From Synechococcus sp. CB0101 (GTDB lineage: Bacteria > Cyanobacteriota > Cyanobacteriia > PCC-6307 > Cyanobiaceae), in NCBI RefSeq assembly GCF_000179235.2, contig NZ_CP039373.1, positions 1,581,860 through 1,645,859 of the forward strand: 64,000 nucleotides of DNA, given 5' to 3'. This document shows, piece by piece, positions 47,328 through 56,058 of this stretch. The notes below the pieces were generated by a model that saw only the letters and a program-made list of their open reading frames with translations, did not search any database and had not been told where the DNA came from. The position numbers and the translations under genes are program-made. Each line of letters starts with the position of its first letter. Position 1 is the stretch's first letter.

Positions 47328-47944
47328 TGAATGCAGAACGGCTCCACACCACCGCGGGCCTTCCCCTGGCAGGCCCGCTGCTGATCACGCCCCGCGTGTT
47401 TGGCGACGATCGCGGCTTCTTTTTCGAGAGCTGGAACCAGCGGGCTTTCGCTGCTGCACTGGAGGCTGACGGGCAGCCGGTGCCCGAGTTTGTGCAAGAC
47501 AACCACTCACGCTCCAGCCAGGGGGTGCTGCGGGGGCTGCACTATCAGCTGCCGCCCCATCCCCAGGGCAAGCTCGTGCGCTGCGTGTTGGGCGAGATTT
47601 TCGATGTGGCGGTGGATCTTCGCCGCGGTTCGGCCAGCTTTGGCCAGTGGGTGGGGGCTCGTTTGAGCGCCGCCAACCATCAGCAGCTCTGGGTGCCGGC
47701 AGGCTTTGCCCACGGCTTCTTCACTCTGAGCGAGCACGCCGAAGTGCTCTACAAAACCACCGATTTCTGGAGCCGCGATTGCGAGCGCGCCATCCGCTGG
47801 GACGATCCTCAGCTCGCGATCGCTTGGCAGCAAGAGCAGGGTGCTGCAGCTGATGCGCCGCCGCCGGTGGCCCCGCTGCTCTCGGATAAGGATGCGATCG
47901 CCCCACTCCTGGCCGATCTCACGGATCAGGATCTGTTCAGCTGA
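47327..47944 (+). CDS. rfbC: dTDP-4-dehydrorhamnose 3,5-epimerase
   Basis: A 205-aa RmlC cupin. Motifs are PRVFGDDRGFFFESWNQRAF, FVQDNHSRSSQGVLRGLHYQ, KLVRCVLGEIFDVAVDLRRG and VPAGFAHGFFTLSEHAEVLY with the catalytic His/Asp residues. It epimerises the keto sugar at C3 and C5. Its ATG overlaps the rfbA stop. The next gene in order is not rfbD but a toxin-antitoxin pair. Confidence 0.95.
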   Translation: MNAERLHTTAGLPLAGPLLITPRVFGDDRGFFFESWNQRAFAAALEADGQPVPEFVQDNHSRSSQGVLRGLHYQLPPHPQGKLVRCVLGEIFDVAVDLRRGSASFGQWVGARLSAANHQQLWVPAGFAHGFFTLSEHAEVLYKTTDFWSRDCERAIRWDDPQLAIAWQQEQGAAADAPPPVAPLLSDKDAIAPLLADLTDQDLFS

Positions 47945-47960
47945 GCCAACGCACCTACAA

Positions 47961-47984
47961 TGTGTGTATTGCTCTGTACACACA
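47961..47984. promoter_or_regulatory. Inverted repeat operator of vapBC
   Basis: TGTGTGTA (47961-47968), 8-bp spacer, TACACACA (47977-47984). The right arm ends on the first base of the antitoxin ATG. This is the expected position for VapB autorepression, and it argues for the start at 47984 rather than the in-frame ATG at 47960. Confidence 0.75.
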
Positions 47985-48241
47985 TGACAGCGTCATTGCC
48001 TAGCCGTGTGTTCAACAACGGCAATAGCCAGGCGGTTCGGATCCCGGCGGAGTTTCGGCTGGGCACGGATCAGGTGCAGATCTCTCGCACGCCAGAGGGC
48101 GATCTGCTGATCCATCCTTGTCCGCCGCAGCGTGGTCAGGCGCTGTTCAATGCGCTCGCTGGTTTCGACGCCGATTTCGCTGAACGTTTGGAGCAATCCC
48201 GTGCGGAGGCTCAGCCGATCCAGACCCGTGAGGGGTTGTGA
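47984..48241 (+). CDS. vapB: VapB-type antitoxin (AbrB fold)
   Basis: An 85-aa protein starting MTASLPSRVFNNGNSQAVRI, the swapped-hairpin AbrB motif of VapB antitoxins, with a C-terminal toxin-binding tail (FNALAGFDADFAERLEQSRA). It would bind VapC, block its active site and repress its own operon through the 24-bp palindrome that ends at its start codon. Its stop overlaps the vapC GTG by 4 bp. Confidence 0.88.
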   Translation: MTASLPSRVFNNGNSQAVRIPAEFRLGTDQVQISRTPEGDLLIHPCPPQRGQALFNALAGFDADFAERLEQSRAEAQPIQTREGL

Positions 48242-48651
48242 TCTATCTGCTCGACACCAACATCCTGATTTATCTGATCAAACAGCGTCCTCCCGAGGTG
48301 GCGGAGCGGATCGATCAACTGCCCGGCACCGCCCAGTTGGCGATGTCGTTCATCACCTGGGCGGAATTGCTGCAGGGGGCTGTGGGTAGCTCCAGGCGGG
48401 ATGCTGTGGAACGACAGCTCGATCACTTAGCTCGCCAGGTGGAGGTGCTGTATCCCGAGGATTCCCAGATCTGCCGCCATTACGCCGAGCAGGCCACGGC
48501 GTTGCGTCGGGCTGGAACGCCGATCGGCGCCAACGATCTGTGGATCGCCTGCCATGCCCTTGCCGTGGACGCCACCCTGGTTACGCATAACCTGCGCGAA
48601 TTCACGCGCATGAGCGGGCTGTCTGTGGTGGATTGGGTGCAGCAACCATGA
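48238..48651 (+). CDS. vapC: VapC-type PIN-domain toxin
   Basis: A 137-aa PIN nuclease. Acidic residues appear in MIYLLDTNILIYL (Asp6), SFITWAELLQGA (Glu) and IGANDLWIACHALA (Asp). The last position is LVTHNLREFTRM, where Asn stands in the fourth acidic slot, as is common. It is expected to cleave RNA, probably tRNA, when freed from VapB. The start is a GTG. Its stop overlaps the rfbD start (ATGA), which couples a toxin to a rhamnose gene. Confidence 0.9.
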   Translation: MIYLLDTNILIYLIKQRPPEVAERIDQLPGTAQLAMSFITWAELLQGAVGSSRRDAVERQLDHLARQVEVLYPEDSQICRHYAEQATALRRAGTPIGANDLWIACHALAVDATLVTHNLREFTRMSGLSVVDWVQQP

Positions 48652-49547
48652 AGGTGATCCTCACCGGTGGCGCCGGTCAGCTGGGGCAGGCCTTGCGCCG
48701 CAGCGCCTCCGCTGCGATCGGTGGCCGTGCCATGGAGCTGATTACCACCACCCGCAGCGGCGGTGAGGGCGCGATCGCCTTGGATCTGGCCGATGCGGCT
48801 GCGTGCCGGGCGCTCGTAGAGGAGTATCAGCCCGATTGGGTGATCAATGCCGGGGCTTACACGGCCGTGGACAAGGCCGAAAGCGAGCCGGAGCTGGCCC
48901 ACGCCGTGAATGCGGATGCCCCCGGAGCCCTGGCTGAGGCCTTGGCCAGCACAGGGGGCCGGCTGCTCCAGGTGAGCACTGATTTTGTGTTCAACGGAGC
49001 GCAAGGTTCGCCCTATCGACCGGATCAGCCAGTGGATCCGTTGGGGGTGTACGGAGCCAGCAAGGCTGCGGGTGAAGCAGCCGCCGTGGCTGCGCTCCCA
49101 GCTGATCGGCTCTGCTTGCTGCGCACCAGTTGGGTGTATGGCCCTGTGGGCAAAAACTTTCTGCTCACGATGCTTCGGCTGATGGCCGAACGGGATCAGC
49201 TGGGGGTGGTGGCGGATCAGGTGGGGTGCCCCACCGCCACGGCGGGCCTGGCTGGCGCCTGTTGGGCGGTGCTGCAGCAGGGCGTTTGCGGCATGCATCA
49301 CTGGAGTGATGCCGGTGCGGCCAGCTGGTACGACTTCGCCGTGGCGATCGCGGAGCTCGGCCAGGACGCAGGTCTGCTCACCAACCCAGCGCGCATCCAG
49401 CCGATCACCACGGCTGATTACCCCACCCCGGCCCAGCGTCCGAGCTATTCGCTGCTTGATTGCACGGCGACCCGTGAGGCTTTGCAGTTGCCGCCCCTGC
49501 ATTGGCGGGCCGCTTTGCAGCGGGTGATTAGTGATGTCGTGGCGTAA
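48648..49547 (+). CDS. rfbD: dTDP-4-dehydrorhamnose reductase
   Basis: The ATG at 48648 gives 299 aa starting MKVILTGGAGQLGQALRR, the Rossmann opening of RmlD. Further motifs are NAGAYTAVDKAESEPELAHA, VSTDFVFNG and YGASKAAGE with the catalytic Tyr/Lys pair. It reduces the keto sugar to dTDP-L-rhamnose. It begins within the last codons of vapC, and the next gene starts inside its own 3' end (14 bp overlap). Confidence 0.94.
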   Translation: MKVILTGGAGQLGQALRRSASAAIGGRAMELITTTRSGGEGAIALDLADAAACRALVEEYQPDWVINAGAYTAVDKAESEPELAHAVNADAPGALAEALASTGGRLLQVSTDFVFNGAQGSPYRPDQPVDPLGVYGASKAAGEAAAVAALPADRLCLLRTSWVYGPVGKNFLLTMLRLMAERDQLGVVADQVGCPTATAGLAGACWAVLQQGVCGMHHWSDAGAASWYDFAVAIAELGQDAGLLTNPARIQPITTADYPTPAQRPSYSLLDCTATREALQLPPLHWRAALQRVISDVVA

Positions 49548-50853
49548 TCCGCGCCGCATTTTGTTGGTGTGTGCCGGCCTGGATCTCGCCGGCCTGGTGG
49601 GGCTGTTGGCGCTGATCAGCCTGTTCAAGCCGCTGCCGGTGTTCCCGCAGTTGGGATGGTTGGTGTTCACCGCGCTGGCCTATCTGGGGTTGGGCTGGTT
49701 GTTTGGCAGCTACACGGTGCTGCGTTGGCGGCGCTTGCCCCTCAATGCGGTGCTGCAACGGGTGCTGATCACCGGAGTGGTCACCCTGGTGGTGGTGGCG
49801 CTGGCACGCCTGTTGCTGAACCCAGCGGAGACGGTGTGGCTAGTGCATCGCAGCACACAGATCGCATGGCTGCTGCCGCTGATGGTCTGGTCGCTGCTGA
49901 TGCGGGGCTTGTTGCGGCGGGGGGTGCTGTTGTCGCCGGAGGCTCAGGTGGCATTGGTGGGCCCTCAGCCAGAGCTGGAGCTGGTGCTGGCGGCCTGGCG
50001 GCGCACGCCGGTGCGGCAGCCGTTGCGGTGCCTCAGCCTGGAGCAGGCGATGAACTTGTCACCGCCCGTGGTTCTGGCTCTGGCGCCGTCGCTGGAGCAG
50101 AACCCTCAGCAGCGCCGTTTGCTGGAACAACTTGAGGAGCGCGACCCGCGCGACACGAGCCTCACCACCCCGCTGAATCTGTTGGAGCGCCAGCTGGAGC
50201 GCTTGCCCCCCGCTCTGCTGCCTGAGCCTTGGCTCAACTATCAGGAGCTGCCCTGGAACCGGCTGTTCAGCCTTGAGCGTCAGCTGAAGCGCGTGGCGGA
50301 TCTGTTGGTGGCAGCGGGGCTGCTTACCCTCACAAGCCCGTTGTTACTGATGGCGGCCCTGTTGATCTGGTTGGAGGATCGCGGTCCGGTGTTTTATGTG
50401 CAGCAGCGCAGCGGTTGGCTGGGGCGCTCGTTTCAGGTGCTCAAACTGCGCACGATGCAGGTGGCCCCCGCCGATGCACCCCCGGCCTGGACGGTCCCGG
50501 GTGATCGCCGCATCACCCGCGTGGGCCTGTGGTTGCGGCGCCTACGCCTGGATGAACTGCCTCAGCTGCTGAATGTGCTGAGTGGCGATATGAGCTTGAT
50601 CGGCCCTCGTCCGGAGCGTCCGGAATTTGAGCAGGAGCTGGAAGCACGCATTCCCCACTACCGCAAGCGCCACTGGATGCGTCCGGGCCTCAGCGGCTGG
50701 GCCCAGGTGTGTGCCCCGTATGCCGCCAGCGTGGAGGATTCAGAGCTGAAGCTCTCTTACGACCTCTATTACCTCAAGCACTTCAGCACCTGGCTGGATC
50801 TGATCATCCTGTTCCGCACCATCAAAACCGTGCTCAAGGCTGGGGGGCGCTGA
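49534..50853 (+). CDS. Polyprenyl-phosphate sugar-1-phosphate transferase (WbaP/EpsE type)
   Basis: About 439 aa. Four N-terminal membrane helices (about 8-110), a soluble middle and a membrane re-entrant helix (VADLLVAAGLLTLTSPLLLM) lead to the catalytic domain VFYVQQRSGWLGRSFQVLKL, with RRLRLDELPQLLNVLSGDMS and LIGPRPERPEF. These are signatures of the bacterial sugar transferase family that starts lipid-linked glycan assembly by loading a sugar phosphate on undecaprenyl phosphate. It overlaps rfbD, so rhamnose supply and glycan initiation are linked. Confidence 0.9.
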   Translation: MSWRNPRRILLVCAGLDLAGLVGLLALISLFKPLPVFPQLGWLVFTALAYLGLGWLFGSYTVLRWRRLPLNAVLQRVLITGVVTLVVVALARLLLNPAETVWLVHRSTQIAWLLPLMVWSLLMRGLLRRGVLLSPEAQVALVGPQPELELVLAAWRRTPVRQPLRCLSLEQAMNLSPPVVLALAPSLEQNPQQRRLLEQLEERDPRDTSLTTPLNLLERQLERLPPALLPEPWLNYQELPWNRLFSLERQLKRVADLLVAAGLLTLTSPLLLMAALLIWLEDRGPVFYVQQRSGWLGRSFQVLKLRTMQVAPADAPPAWTVPGDRRITRVGLWLRRLRLDELPQLLNVLSGDMSLIGPRPERPEFEQELEARIPHYRKRHWMRPGLSGWAQVCAPYAASVEDSELKLSYDLYYLKHFSTWLDLIILFRTIKTVLKAGGR

Positions 50854-50861
50854 GGAGCAGC

Positions 50862-52237
50862 TCAATCGGTTGCGTCGCAGATCACCACATGCCAGCGTTT
50901 GATCTTGCGCTGTTGGCGGGGTTGGCAGGCTGGCGGTAGCTGGGTCGTGTCGATGGGTTGTTTGCTCACCACGGCACCCAGTGGAGATCCATCGAGCGCT
51001 GTTTGAGGATCACGGAGCACATCAGCGGCGCTGCGACCGAGCACCGGCCAGTTGGGTTGGGTGAAGGCACGTCTCTGGCTGTGATAGGCGAAGGCTGAGC
51101 TCCAGTCGTCACCAATGACCAGGATGGCGCTGTTGGTTGGTGTGTTCTTGTCGATCAATTGGCCGATCGCAAGTTTGTCGCTGCTGAAGCGTTGGCTACG
51201 CGGCCAATCTTCGCGGGCAAAGTGATGAAGATTGGCAATGATGATAATTGTGAGGGAAGCCAAGACGAGGCCCTGCGTCCAGGGCTGGCGCTGTGGTTGA
51301 TCGAGCAGAAGGCCGGCTGCACCGGCCACCACCATCAGCAAAAAGATTTGGTTGCTCGCCTGGTAGTAAGTGTGGGCGATGTGGAGGTTGGTGAAGAGCA
51401 GCAGCGGTGCGAAGGCCAGTGCCAAAGAGCCCAGCAGAAACGTGCGGCTTGGTGGCTTGCTGATCCACACCCCTGCTGCCACAACCCCGGTGATTGGAAG
51501 TGCCGCGATTGGGAACAGCATCCGTTGCAGCACCACACCATCCCAGAGCTCGGCCTGAAGCCGTTGGCTGGGTTGGCCGAAGTTCCAGGCTTTCAGTGCT
51601 GAAGAGGTGAGCTGGGCTCCGATCGGCTTGAGTTGTTTGAGGGCATCAGCATGGTGGGTCCAGCTGTAGAGGAGCGCAAATGCCACGGCTAAGGCGCTCG
51701 CGACGAAGAGTTGCCGCTGCAATGGCCGATGCCTTTTGGCGGTCTGATGGGTTTGCCAGATCCAGTCGACTCCCATCAGGGCCAGGGCCGGGAGTGCTGT
51801 GGTGGCTTTCACCACCAGAGCGATTGCAAGGGTGAGGGCTAGGCCGCTGCTTCGCAGGCTCAGTTTGAGGGTCCCCGGGGTTGGTTCTAGGCGAATCTGG
51901 CCGTAGCAATCCAGGCTGACCAGGGTGAAGAACAGAGCCGTGCTTTCCATCAGAAAGGCCCGGTTCCAATACAAATAAATCGACGACGTGCAATAAAGCA
52001 GGATCATCACAACGATGGATGTGCCGCCAAGGCCTGCCCTTCGCATCAGGCGGCTGGCTGGCCAGAAGCATCCCGCCCCAAACAACACACTCACCAGCCG
52101 GCCGCTGCTGCTCAGGTTCAAGCCTGTGAAGTTGGCCAGTTGATGGCTCAGCCACTGAAACAGCGGAAATTCAAAGGGGATGCTCCAGGGTGCTCCCACC
52201 ACTGGGGTTTGGTAGTTCAGCAGGCCGTCGCCCCCGG
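50862..52237 (-). pseudogene. GT-C membrane glycosyltransferase, C-terminal part (IS-disrupted)
   Basis: About 457 codons remain, with some ten hydrophobic segments. The part next to the insertion, LLNYQTPVVGAPWSIPFEFP, is typical of ArnT/PMT-like (GT39/GT83) transferases that use polyprenyl-phosphate sugars. The N-terminus with the essential acidic loop lies at 53908-54075, beyond an IS3-family insertion. Removing the IS does not restore the frame at the present joint, so a few bases were altered or lost. The remnant lacks its normal start and should not give an active enzyme. Confidence 0.8.
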
Positions 52238-52295
52238 TTTCAGGAAAGGTGTCACCCCTCTGATCAGTACACCCGGGGGCTTGAGGACATGACCA

Positions 52296-52790
52296 ATGCG
52301 TCGTTACAGCGAGGCCGTTAAAGCTGATGTGAGGAGGCGGATGAGTCCGCCTCGCAGGCAGAGCGTGGCTCAGATCTCAGCAGAGCTGGGCATTCACATC
52401 GTCACCCTCTACAACTGGAGAAAGGTCTGGCGGTTGCAAGGAGAGGTGGTCCCCGCATCCGAGAAAGACCCTGATGGCTGGAGTGCTGCCGACAAGTTCA
52501 CGGTGGTGCTCGAGACCGCTGGGCTGAACGCCACTGAGCTCAGTGCCTACTGCCGTGAGCGGGGGCTTTACCCGGAGCAGGTGGAGCGCTGGCGTCAGGC
52601 GGCCCAGGATGCCAACGAAAAGTTGAAGGAGCAGAAAGAGCTGGAAAGGCTCCGTGCCCAGGACCAGCGGGAGATCAAGGCCCTCAAGAAGGAGCTGCAG
52701 CGCAAGGAGAAGGCCATGGCTGAGATGGCTGCCCTGCTGGTTCTGCGAAAAAAGTGGGAGGCCTTCTGCTCGGAGGACGCGGAAGGCTGA
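52296..52790 (+). CDS. IS3-family transposase OrfA
   Basis: A 164-aa protein. A helix-turn-helix at the N-terminus (RRQSVAQISAELGIHIVTLY) binds the IS ends. A leucine/charge-rich coiled coil at about 105-150 (LRAQDQREIKALKKELQRKE) probably mediates multimerisation. The heptamer A-AAA-AAG at 52748-52754 lies in frame 0 as CGA-AAA-AAG, so -1 slippage would fuse this protein to OrfB. Confidence 0.92.
   Translation: MRRYSEAVKADVRRRMSPPRRQSVAQISAELGIHIVTLYNWRKVWRLQGEVVPASEKDPDGWSAADKFTVVLETAGLNATELSAYCRERGLYPEQVERWRQAAQDANEKLKEQKELERLRAQDQREIKALKKELQRKEKAMAEMAALLVLRKKWEAFCSEDAEG
52748..52754 (+). promoter_or_regulatory. Programmed -1 frameshift site (A-AAA-AAG)
   Basis: The heptamer is in register with the orfA frame. 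A -1 slip reads on as GTG-GGA-GGC into orfB, whose first available start is that same GTG at 52754. This is the standard route to the OrfAB transposase in the IS3 family. Confidence 0.85.
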
Positions 52791-53875
52791 CCAGCGCCGT
52801 TCACCGGCGCAAGGCGATCGAGCTGATCGGCGAGGCGCATGCTGCTGGCGCAGGCCTTCTCAGTGCCTGCGGCGAGATCGGCATCTGCCTGCGCACACTC
52901 AAACGCTGGCGCAAGGCATGTCTGGGTGATGGCGGAGGCCACGATCGCCGCAAAGGCAGTCACCGCCTGGTCTCTCACAAGCTGAGCGAGGAGGAACGCC
53001 AACGCATCCTGCTCACCTGCAACCAGGCGGAGTACGCCTCACTGCCACCAGGGCAGATCGTGCCAGCTCTTGCTGATCAGGGTCTGTACATCGGCTCGGA
53101 GAGCAGCTTCTACCGGGTGCTCCATGCCCATGGCCAGGTTCACCGTCGCGGTCGTGCAAGGCCACCACAGGAACCGCGCCCCGTTCCACGGCTCAGGGCC
53201 TCAGGAGCAAACCAGGTGTGGAGTTGGGACATCACCTATCTGCCCACCACCGTGCGCGGGATCTGGCTGTACCTCTACTTGGTGATCGACGTCTGGAGCC
53301 GCAAGGTCGTGGCCTGGGATGTTGCTGAGCGAGAAGATCCAGCCATTGCAGCGGATCTGGTCAGCCGTGCTTGCCTGAGAGAGCGGATCAGCAAGGGCCG
53401 GAAGCAACCGCTGATCCTCCATGCCGACAACGGCAACGCCATGCGTGCGGCCACGCTGGAAAGCCGCTTGGAAGAACTGGGCGTCCTCAGGTCGTTCTCT
53501 CGGCCACGGGTCTCCAACGACAACCCGTACTCGGAATCACTGTTCAGGACGGTGAAGTATCGGCCTGATTACCCCCGCAGGCCATTTGCCTCCAAAGAAC
53601 AGGCGTGTCAGTGGGTCGCCGAGTTCGTCGGTTGGTACAACCACCAACACCGCCACAGTGGCATCAAATTCGTGACGCCCCAGCAACGTCACGATGGCCA
53701 GGCCGTGGAGATCAGTCGCCACCGCGCTGTCGTCTACGAACGAGCCCGACAGCTCAATCCAAGGCGCTGGTCACGATCAACCAGGTGTTGGCGTCAACCG
53801 GAGGTGGTCTGGATCAATCAGCCGACGGATGAGCTCAATGAACCAGGGCAGCTACCGTTGATGCAGGCCGCCTGA
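52754..53875 (+). CDS. IS3-family transposase OrfB (DDE integrase)
   Basis: A 373-aa protein with an rve integrase core. The catalytic acids are the Asp in VWSWDITYLP, the Asp in LILHADNGNAM and the Glu in NDNPYSESLFRTVKY. An HTH-like region (SACGEIGICLRTLKRWRK) precedes the core. Expression as OrfAB by -1 frameshifting is expected. The full length suggests an active transposase. Confidence 0.95.
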   Translation: MGGLLLGGRGRLTSAVHRRKAIELIGEAHAAGAGLLSACGEIGICLRTLKRWRKACLGDGGGHDRRKGSHRLVSHKLSEEERQRILLTCNQAEYASLPPGQIVPALADQGLYIGSESSFYRVLHAHGQVHRRGRARPPQEPRPVPRLRASGANQVWSWDITYLPTTVRGIWLYLYLVIDVWSRKVVAWDVAEREDPAIAADLVSRACLRERISKGRKQPLILHADNGNAMRAATLESRLEELGVLRSFSRPRVSNDNPYSESLFRTVKYRPDYPRRPFASKEQACQWVAEFVGWYNHQHRHSGIKFVTPQQRHDGQAVEISRHRAVVYERARQLNPRRWSRSTRCWRQPEVVWINQPTDELNEPGQLPLMQAA

Positions 53876-53907
53876 AAGGCAGCCCAGGAGTGACACCTTT
53901 CCTGAAA

Positions 53908-54075
53908 GTCACCGTCGAGGCCGGGCTGCATGAACAGAGCGCTCAGGGCCGTTTGCGTTTGCCGGAATTCGTGGCGATCGATCAGCGGCTGTTGAAGGGT
54001 GCCTAACCAGAACGCACAGGCCAGGAGAGCTGCTGCGCCAGCCACCATCCAGATCCAGAGAGATCGTTGGCGCAT
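53908..54075 (-). pseudogene. GT-C membrane glycosyltransferase, N-terminal part (IS-disrupted)
   Basis: From the ATG at 54075: MRQRSLWIWMVAGAAALLAC (first membrane helix), then LIDRHEFRQTQTALSALF, the conserved acidic first loop of ArnT/PMT-type transferases, and QPGLDGD where the IS begins. It continues the gene whose remainder is at 50862-52237. The start is 5 bp after the stop of the upstream HAD-UPF0104 gene, so it belonged to the long leftward operon. Confidence 0.78.
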
Positions 54076-54079
54076 GGCT

Positions 54080-55636
54080 TCAGGACCGTCGATCACTCCA
54101 GCTTGCAAGGGCCGCCAACGACGTGATCAGCCACACGCTGCAGAGGCGGCGCAGGATCGCGATGCTCAGCCCGAGGGAGGTGGGGATGCCCGCTTGCCCG
54201 AGCAGCAGCGTGGTGGTCGCTTCATTCACACCGAGGCCGCCGGGCAGCAAAGAGGCCATGCCGGCAGTGCCCGAGAGCAGATAGGTGCTGATGGCCTGGC
54301 CGGTGTTGAAGGCGGCGGTTGGGCTGATCGCCTGCACCAGCAGCCAGAGGATCATGGCTTCCAGACCCCAGATCACCAGGCTCAGGGCACAGGCGGGTAG
54401 GCAGGCCTGGGCCAGGCGACCACTGGGTAGGTGGTGTTGCCAGTGGGAACGGTGGCGCCAGATCCAGATGCTCGCGCCCAGGCCGAGCAAGGCGGCGAGT
54501 GCGCTGATGCCCAGGGTGGAAGCTGCCGGAGGGCTCAGGCGCTGCAGCAGTTGGCCAGGCACCAGCACCGCAAGCCAGGCAACCACAGCGGCGGCATCAC
54601 AGAGCCGCTCCGCCAGGAAGGCATGCAGCAGCGGCTGGCGGGGGTAGCCCAGTTGGCGGTGCAGTTGTTGCACCCGCGCCAGTTCACCGAGTTTTCCAGG
54701 GGTGGCGGTGAGGGCGAAGCCCTGGAACCACACCCAGGCTTCTGAGCGGCTGATGCGCCCGATCCGTTCCGCACCCAGCAGCATTCGAAAGCGCAGGTAG
54801 CGGCCTGCGTAGCTCACGGCTAGCACCGCAAGAATCGCTGGAATCCAGGCGGGGAGCTGCCTGAGGCCGCTGATCAGGCTGCTTTGGGTGGCTGGATCGA
54901 GCTGCAGCAGACCAGCCAGGGCCGAAAGCAGCAGCACCAGAGCGAGGGGTGTCAGCCAACGGTTCAGTCCTTGAGCCGTTGGGTAGGGACGACTCTCGGC
55001 GCTGAAGCTGCGCCAGTGGGGGTGTGCGGCGTGTTGCAGCAGTTCGCGGTCGCCGCGGCTGTCGCCGTAGGCATGCAGCTCGGTGTGGCTGAGGGGCTGG
55101 TTCTCCAGCCAGGCCTGTAGGCGCCGAATCTTCTCCGCGCCTTTGCAGTTGGCGGAGCTCAGCTCGATTGGTTTGCCGTTTCTGGGATCGCTCGTTTCGG
55201 TGGCGATCAGTTCCACGCCCAACCGCTCGGCGATCGCTTGAAGCAGGCAGCGGGGTGAGGCCGACACGATCACGATCCGGTGACCCTGCTGGCGATGCCA
55301 CTCCAGGCGGGCCAGGGCTTCGGGCCGTAGCTGCCGCCAGAGGGCGTTCGCCAGACTGTGCTCCAACAAGGCTGAGCGCTGCTCCGCTGAGCGCCGCTGC
55401 ATGGCTGGGGTGAGCAGCTGTTGCAGCACCCGCTGTTTGAACCAGGCGGTGCTGTGCTGGCCGCTCTTCCAGAGCAGGAGATCTGGCAGTAGCAGCAGCC
55501 CGTCGATCAGTTGGCCCCGGGGGGAGCGCACCAGCCGGTGCAGGATCAGCAGCGTGTCGCCCGCGAGAAGGGTGCCGTCAAAATCGAAGGCCGCCACAGG
55601 CCGGGATCGGGTGGCCACGGGGCTGGTTCCGCTCAT
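54080..55636 (-). CDS. HAD phosphatase fused to UPF0104 membrane domain
   Basis: A 518-aa protein. Residues about 1-200 are a HAD-IB phosphatase (AAFDFDGTLLAGDT, IVIVSASPRCLLQAIAERLG, HAYGDSRGDRELL). Residues about 220-515 carry seven or eight membrane helices of the UPF0104/lysylphosphatidylglycerol-synthase-TM family (ALTATPGKLGELARV, SLLPGGLGVNEATTT). The fusion is consistent with dephosphorylating a lipid-linked sugar at the membrane. In the arabinose pathway suggested by its neighbours, a DPPR phosphatase is needed and this is a candidate. Its start overlaps the gtrA stop. Confidence 0.8.
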   Translation of the reverse strand: MSGTSPVATRSRPVAAFDFDGTLLAGDTLLILHRLVRSPRGQLIDGLLLLPDLLLWKSGQHSTAWFKQRVLQQLLTPAMQRRSAEQRSALLEHSLANALWRQLRPEALARLEWHRQQGHRIVIVSASPRCLLQAIAERLGVELIATETSDPRNGKPIELSSANCKGAEKIRRLQAWLENQPLSHTELHAYGDSRGDRELLQHAAHPHWRSFSAESRPYPTAQGLNRWLTPLALVLLLSALAGLLQLDPATQSSLISGLRQLPAWIPAILAVLAVSYAGRYLRFRMLLGAERIGRISRSEAWVWFQGFALTATPGKLGELARVQQLHRQLGYPRQPLLHAFLAERLCDAAAVVAWLAVLVPGQLLQRLSPPAASTLGISALAALLGLGASIWIWRHRSHWQHHLPSGRLAQACLPACALSLVIWGLEAMILWLLVQAISPTAAFNTGQAISTYLLSGTAGMASLLPGGLGVNEATTTLLLGQAGIPTSLGLSIAILRRLCSVWLITSLAALASWSDRRS

Positions 55637-56058
55637 CAGCGCGCGCGGAAGGAAATGTGTTTGTGGCCGAAATAGCTACTCAGCACTGGCACGGCCACGC
55701 CGATGCCATGGGCGATCAGATCGCGCAGCACCACGATGCCGAGCAGGGGCAACAGCCAGTTGCGCAGGCCAACGCTCACCAGCCAGGTTTGCAGCACGGC
55801 AAATAGGTTCACCAGGGCGAAGGCCGCGAAGGAGCGACGCACGCTGGTGCGGCTCTTGAGAAACACAAACTTCCGGGCCAGTACATAGGCCGTGAGCATC
55901 CCCACCCCGTAGGCCAGCAGCACCGCTAGCTCAAAGCGCAGGAGCTGCGAAAAGCCCACTCGGCTCACCACATTCACCAGAGCGGCCACGCCGCCGGTGA
56001 TCAGGAACAGCACAAACTCCCGGCGGGGTGAATGGGCGGCAGGGGCCTTGGTTGTCAT
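55636..56058 (-). CDS. GtrA family membrane protein
   Basis: A 140-aa protein with four membrane helices (FVLFLITGGVAALVNVVSRV, AVLLAYGVGMLTAYVLARKF and two more), ending SSYFGHKHISFRA, the usual GtrA finish. GtrA proteins are linked to moving polyprenyl-phosphate sugars across the membrane. In Mycobacterium a GtrA protein (Rv3789) is encoded beside dprE1/dprE2. The gene is in the same leftward operon as DprE1 and DprE2 here and overlaps both neighbours by a few bases. Confidence 0.88.
   Translation of the reverse strand: MTTKAPAAHSPRREFVLFLITGGVAALVNVVSRVGFSQLLRFELAVLLAYGVGMLTAYVLARKFVFLKSRTSVRRSFAAFALVNLFAVLQTWLVSVGLRNWLLPLLGIVVLRDLIAHGIGVAVPVLSSYFGHKHISFRAR

Larger units (their letters stand above)
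52238..53907. mobile_element. IS3-family insertion sequence, about 1.67 kb
   Basis: The terminal inverted repeats read TTTCAGGAAAGGTGTCAC on both ends, followed by CCCT (left, to 52259) or TCCT (right, from 53886). Two overlapping rightward frames, orfA and orfB, are joined by an A-AAA-AAG slippery heptamer. The element splits a GT-C gene lying on the other strand. No target-site duplication is evident at the present ends (CGG left, GTC right), which may reflect age or a flanking deletion. Confidence 0.92.

Noticed and set aside
47960-47983. Upstream ATG giving eight extra residues to VapB
   Set aside because: It would place the 24-bp operator palindrome inside the coding sequence and adds MCVLLCTH, which is not found in AbrB-type antitoxins.
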